Source of the DNA: Parastagonospora avenae f. sp. tritici 18332-5
Lineage: Eukaryota; Ascomycota; Dothideomycetes; Pleosporales; Phaeosphaeriaceae
Length of the DNA: 33,408 nucleotides
Assembly: GCA_022559985.1 (NCBI GenBank)
Contig: JAFJTR010000155.1
Span: 1-33,408 of the forward strand
Direction: 5' to 3'
This document shows positions 29,501-33,408 of this stretch, one piece after another (positions within the stretch are counted from its first letter, which is position 1; each line of letters opens with the position of its first letter). Both the position numbers and the translations under genes were made by a program. The notes below the pieces were generated by a model, which saw nothing but the letters and a program-made list of their open reading frames with translations, did no database searches and was not told the DNA's origin.

Positions 29501-30960
29501 TCTGTAGACTGTGGACCTTCGAAAAGGCGCCGGATTGCTAGCCCTCCGAAGCACGTAGAACACCTACCCTTGCAGGACCACCATACATCGCTTCAACACG
29601 GCAAGCACAAGACCGGAACCAGCCCTTAGGCAAGTGCAACTGAAGCTGCCTTCTATAGAACTGCCCCAAGAAACTTTTAGTCCGGGTCCGTGCCTATCTT
29701 TGGCTGTCTAAGTCCTCTCGAGCATAATAGTGTGCTTAAGGAGAGGAAGCTAATCTCTGCTTACGTAAAGAGCTAAGAAGCTAAAGCGAACAAATACTTT
29801 AACACCCCTTACTGCTTATATGGCATTAGGGAAGCGTTTGTGCGGTGGGCAAACGTTAGCTGCCAGCTATGTTACGCAAGCACCGGGGAGCCGGAACCAG
29901 ACCACGATCTAGAACATTGCAGACGACGAGATGCCTCTAACAAGGCTCGCAAGATCTTCAATTAGCTCTAAGATCTGAAGCTTTTACGGCTCGTGCCTGG
30001 TATTAGAGCTTATAGTCTATGTTCAATGACTAATTCTTCCTACGGGGATGTCATGGCCGGAATAAGATCGGATAAAGCAGATTGTGATGACGTGAAACAG
30101 TACTAGGCAAACCTTCTAAAGGGATCGCCCTTTAGCGATAGCAAATGCCAAAACAAGCCTGTAGTGAAGAGGACAATTGCAGCACTTTGTGCTTACGACG
30201 ATTAAATTCTCAGAAAGTACTTATTAGAACGACTGCGCGATGAAAATAATGTAGATTTCATAGCGCAAAATTTAGTAGCTTTCTAGTTCAAAAGACGTGT
30301 CAGTTTCTGCGACAGTAGCGTGTTAAGACTACTGTTTATGTTTAAACTGCTAATATTAGCTTTTAATTTTAGAAAGTTAGTATCTGCAGCAGCAAAGGAG
30401 CCGCGCAAGATTAAAGACCTTCCGTGTCTGTATAAGCAGGGTTAGGATGACGACGATGAGCTGCAGGGCTAGCAAAACACATTAAAGTGGTGGGCTAGTA
30501 AGTGTAGATTCTGCGCAGGTCGCGGACTAAGTGGTTCAAAGATCAATCACACCTTAGGTGAGTGCAGCTAAGGTGGTGCGAAGCAGCGATCCATTCGAAT
30601 AGGCGAAGCGATATTCAGAGAGGGGATCGAAGCGAAGGGTGGTTGTAGGAGATATAGCATTCCTTGAGAATTTTGCAAAAAATGGAGCAAGTCAATTAAC
30701 GGGCACTGGCAGCTGCGACCATGGATGCAGTGTCAGTACAGCCGTCTGGCATATAAGACCGTTGTCAGTCTGTTTTAAAGTAGCGACCTAAGATACGCGC
30801 TAGACCTTTTAACTACAATAGAAGAGGAGGGCAAAGAGGAGTACAGCTCACTAGGTGATAAAGAAGTGTCGAGGTAGTTGTGCAAGAGGTTAGTTGTATC
30901 AGGAATTGAGGGTGCTAAGCTGATGCGGCAACTATAGGTATGGACGCAAATAGTGCACAA
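26576..30960 (+). pseudogene. Large OrsD/DUF3505-type zinc-finger protein relic, one frame, many stops
   Basis: The intact part from ATG 26576 to 26986 has two finger units: CRSCQ...HLAEKH and CRHCS...HLSKNH. The same frame (frame 2) then continues for about 4 kb with only nonsense codons. Visible blocks are RTGWAKTFADSDRSFLAKL (27247), LLVYFSSILRF and YTLKLSALIYCSRLL (28120-28250), SLRNYGRAIS, VSGQALRGTKL (28812), LPKELSKILYHYLVF, FAWQSGHRPLQRGTTYGL (29300), and two C-terminal Cys/His modules: WANVSCQLC...HDLEHC (29850) and WWASKCRFC...HTLGEC (30490). This block order is that of OrsD proteins and of telomere-linked helicases, but no Walker A or DExH motif is present, so the helicase core is absent. 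Stops are mostly TAG/TAA. Confidence 0.7.
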
Positions 30961-31441
30961 GGCGTATGTAAAAACTAGCTAGGAGACTAAGAACATCTCA
31001 TACAAACGCGATTTTACGTACTTCGCGCAGCAAAGCTAAGACTTTCGTTAATAAGTTCGGGAAGACGTGGTGCTGACAGGACAGTTATTCCACGAGGAAT
31101 TAACCCTTATTTCTGTTTTGTAGCCCGTGCTTTAGATTAGCAGAGGGCTTATTTCCTAAGGCCCGGAATCAACAAGGTCTAATAACTAACTCGATCCTAC
31201 TTCAGCCTCTCTAAGATATATGACTTATTACAACGCTATAAGACTTCATTTTAGAGCTAATTAGCAGCGTCGGAGCATGCGACCCTGGCCTAGCGCCTCG
31301 CCTCATCAAAACTCTCGGCTACAGCCGTCATCAAGTCTCACTGAATAAATCTCAGCTTCTGCATAAACATTATATGGGCTAAAGGCCCGAAAAGTAAGGA
31401 CCGCGCGTAGTTCAGTCGCGTATTGTGTTGCAGTCTCTCCT
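30961..31441. other. Relic tail and copy 2 of the ~75 bp repeat
   Basis: The relic frame can be followed with many stops to about 31250 without recognisable motifs. The repeat copy at 31267-31332 follows. The last 100 bases before the LTR show nothing. Confidence 0.4.
31267..31332 (+). repeat. ~75 bp repeat, copy 2
   Basis: Counterpart of 24552-24625, with CGTCGGAGCA, CCTAGCGCCTCGCCTCATC and CGGCTACAGCCGTC. Confidence 0.65.
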
Positions 31442-31629
31442 TGTTGACACGGCAAAGGTATGGGGTTGAATCAAGTAACGGTCGTTGCAACGAGTTTGAG
31501 TAGATGATTGATTCTTAGAGGTGGGCTGCAGCTCGCGTACGAACTGAATCCCACCCCACGGCACGGGCCACACACGTGGTCACGTGCTCGTCACGTACCT
31601 ACGGTGGCCGAAACCAAGAGCAACCAACA
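31442..31629 (-). repeat. 3' LTR of the right copia element (188 bp)
   Basis: Minus orientation starts TGTTGGTTGCTC and ends CCGTGTCAACA. The first ~73 plus-strand bases (TGTTGACACGGCAAAGGTAT onward to GATGATTGATT) match 17244-17317 almost exactly, as does the CCAACACT.GCTATCTT border, but the middle differs. Confidence 0.8.
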
Positions 31630-31799
31630 CTAGCTATCTTATCTTCTGTCACGTCAGTATCGCTGTGAAACGCTTAAATCTGCGATAAAAATGCGCAGCT
31701 AGGTAGCAGCTAGTTTCCTATCCGTGACTAGTGTGAACCACTGTTGTTCCCCTCCCATTCCACTCATCTATCCCATCCCACTTGTGTGTCTCGTCTCGC

Positions 31800-33408
31800 C
31801 TAGGTATCGTTGGCGTCGTTGTCGGGGACCGTGGCCCGGTTGTTGGCTCGATCGACCCATCCCTGGACCCGGAGCTCCAGCTCGTTGGTGTTGATGAGCT
31901 GCTCCATCGAGATGTTGGCGGCTGCCTTGGTCATGGCGTCTGCTGGGTTGTCGCGCCCATCGATCCAACGGATATCCGTGAGGTCACCTCGCTCGTAACC
32001 TTCACGGATAGCCATAATATCTATTATGAGGCGCTTCTCCTTAGTGGTACCGAGCTTGACGAGGCATTCGTACAGGGAGAGGGAGTCCGTACACACGACA
32101 AGTGGTACGTGTGGGAGGGACAGGCGGTCCATAATGACGTTGAGGGTAGATCTGATAGCGATGGCAATATCAATACTATAGGCCATTGCGTAGATCTCAG
32201 AGGCAAGGACGCTGCGGGTGATTCGCTTGCACTTAAGAGAGGACCAATGAATAATGTTACCGTGGATAGTGAAGCTAGTGCTGTTAGTAATCTCGTTGCC
32301 TAGGACAATCACATATCCTATCTGTAAACTCATGTCCTTGTTGTTAGCAAACGAGGCGTTAATAAAGGCAAACAGCTTAAGATCTGTTATCTTTAGCTGG
32401 ACGTACGACAGTCCACGATCAACGTTCTGCTTTTGCCAGATAATACGCTTGTTCAATCTGGATATTTCTTCTTTTGTAGGCTTAGTAGTCATCTGAGCAG
32501 CAGCGGCGAGGTTAAAACTAGCTTCTGGTTGGCAGATAGAAGCAATATACGCCCCGCGGGCTCGCTGTTGGATGTACGACTTCTGATCCGTAGCTGCCTC
32601 AAGTTTCTCGCCCTGGCGTTTCTGGAGGAGGTAGATAGTGTTGCTATTTGTTGTAACAACGCAGCTGTTAAAGTCGATCTTGTTGTCCTTAGTAAGGATC
32701 TCTTTCTCCTTCGCGTTAAAGCAGAGCTTATCTTTCTCCTTAGCAGCGAACTGCTCGTCGGACAGACTAAGCGTATCGTCAGTCTGGATACCTACAATCC
32801 CGACGCCAGCTGCCGTTGACTTAGAGATAAGGAGGCATAGGTCATACGTGGACGTCTCCATCTGTAGCTTGTTAGTGTGGTGCTTAAAGTACGTGGACCA
32901 CCAATACGCTCCAGCTTCTGCAATACCGTACAGGGGCTTGATCACGACTATAATTGTCCTGTCTAGATACAATCTATGGAGCTGAACAGGGAGATCAGCA
33001 ATGATAGTCCGCTGGAGGGCATCGTCAGACTGAGTATACGCCTGGGTGATATCTCAAAGCTACAGTATCATGCCCTTGGCAATAAGAGATGGAGCGAGGG
33101 CAATAATGAGACGTTGGCTCGCTCGCTGGATGGTAGGGCTTTGGGTGAGGACAAGAGCCTTGCCGCTGTCGTTGTAGCCCTGGATGACCAGCCGGGATTT
33201 CTCATAGGGCTGATCGGTCGTCTTGCCCTTTACCTCGTTGACAATACGTGACTTGAAGATACGAATACCACCATGGACGTTGGGGTCGTAGATCTCAAAC
33301 TTGAAGACGCCGCGGGCGATGAGTGCGTCGATCTCAGCCTGAGTTGATGCTTCAAAAGGCTGCCCAGGCGTGGTGATCTTACCGGTGGAGCGCAAAGCTT
33401 GGGCAAGG
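31800..33408 (-). pseudogene. copia pol 3' part (reverse transcriptase and RNase H), two stops
   Basis: The frame from the right edge reads GVFKFEIYDPNV, RIFKSRIVNEVKG, EKSRLVIQGYND and SPTIQRASQRLI, the start of the RVT_2 domain. Stops at 33062-33060 (TAG) and 33056-33054 (TGA) then lie two codons apart, immediately before DITQAYTQS, which carries the first catalytic Asp. The rest is open: IKPLYGIAEAGAYWW, the active-site loop GIQTDDTLSL, and RNase H with VVCTDSLSLYECL and IRWIDGRDNPADAMTK to the TGA/TAA at 31800. Both stops are explained by single C-to-T or G-to-A changes. No frameshift. Confidence 0.88.

Larger units (their letters stand above)
31442..33408 (-). mobile_element. Second Ty1/copia element, 3' half, continuing past the right edge
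   Basis: Minus-strand order is reverse transcriptase, RNase H, a 170-base spacer, then the 3' LTR (31629-31442). The LTR borders differ from those of the left element, so this is another family. It is related to the 17244 remnant. The 5' part and the other LTR are outside the window. Confidence 0.88.

Noticed and set aside
31768..32303. Plus-strand ORFs over the copia RNase H region
   Set aside because: Shadows of the minus-strand pol frame, which has clear RT and RNase H motifs.
1..33408. tRNA or rRNA genes
   Set aside because: No B-box-like GGTTCRANNCC in a cloverleaf context and no rRNA signature was seen by eye; the GGGCTCATAAC at 2354 is the copia primer binding site, not a tRNA gene.

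Overview
This looks like a repeat-rich accessory (possibly subtelomeric) stretch of a filamentous ascomycete genome, most likely a Dothideomycete such as a member of the Pleosporales. The evidence is short GT-AG introns (48 and 69 bp), two HET-domain genes of the fungal allorecognition type, Ty1/copia and Fot1/pogo relics of a kind common in these fungi, and premature stops that are mostly explainable as C-to-T or G-to-A changes, as repeat-induced point mutation (RIP) produces. The assignment is inference from gene content, with no database search behind it.

Layout. 1-2533 is the 5' half of a copia element on the minus strand (LTR, primer binding site, gag, protease, integrase), running off the left edge. 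2534-5027 holds little beyond one doubtful small ORF. 5028-12088 is a 7 kb block bounded by two diverged ~215 bp repeats in inverted orientation. Inside are a HET-NACHT-WD40 (HNWD type) NLR gene on the minus strand broken by a single TAG, a divergently oriented unknown gene with two stops, and a further unknown ORF. A small TPR gene follows at 12105. 12.9-13.5 kb carries LTR debris, including a 140 bp solo LTR with a perfect 5 bp target duplication. 14155-16575 is an intact two-exon HET-domain gene.

17.2-20.1 kb is nested transposon wreckage: a copia 3' end, Fot1-type termini and a broken transposase, an intact 83-codon acidic ORF of unknown origin, and two inverted LTR copies. Two short genes for predicted secreted proteins follow (20339 and 21626), then a dynamin N-terminal fragment, another gene scrap, and an intact gene with BAH-like and F-box-like segments. 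24.5-31.3 kb is dominated by two relics of OrsD/DUF3505-type double zinc-finger proteins. The second keeps one reading frame for about 4.4 kb, broken only by stop codons. A solo LTR identical to that of the left copia element lies between them. 31442-33408 is the 3' half of a second copia element (reverse transcriptase, RNase H, LTR), running off the right edge.

Intact genes are the minority: the 14155 HET gene, the two secreted-protein genes, the 23705 gene, the TPR ORF and perhaps the ORFs at 11053 and 19271. The theme is self/non-self recognition genes and secreted-protein candidates in repeats that show a RIP-like footprint.
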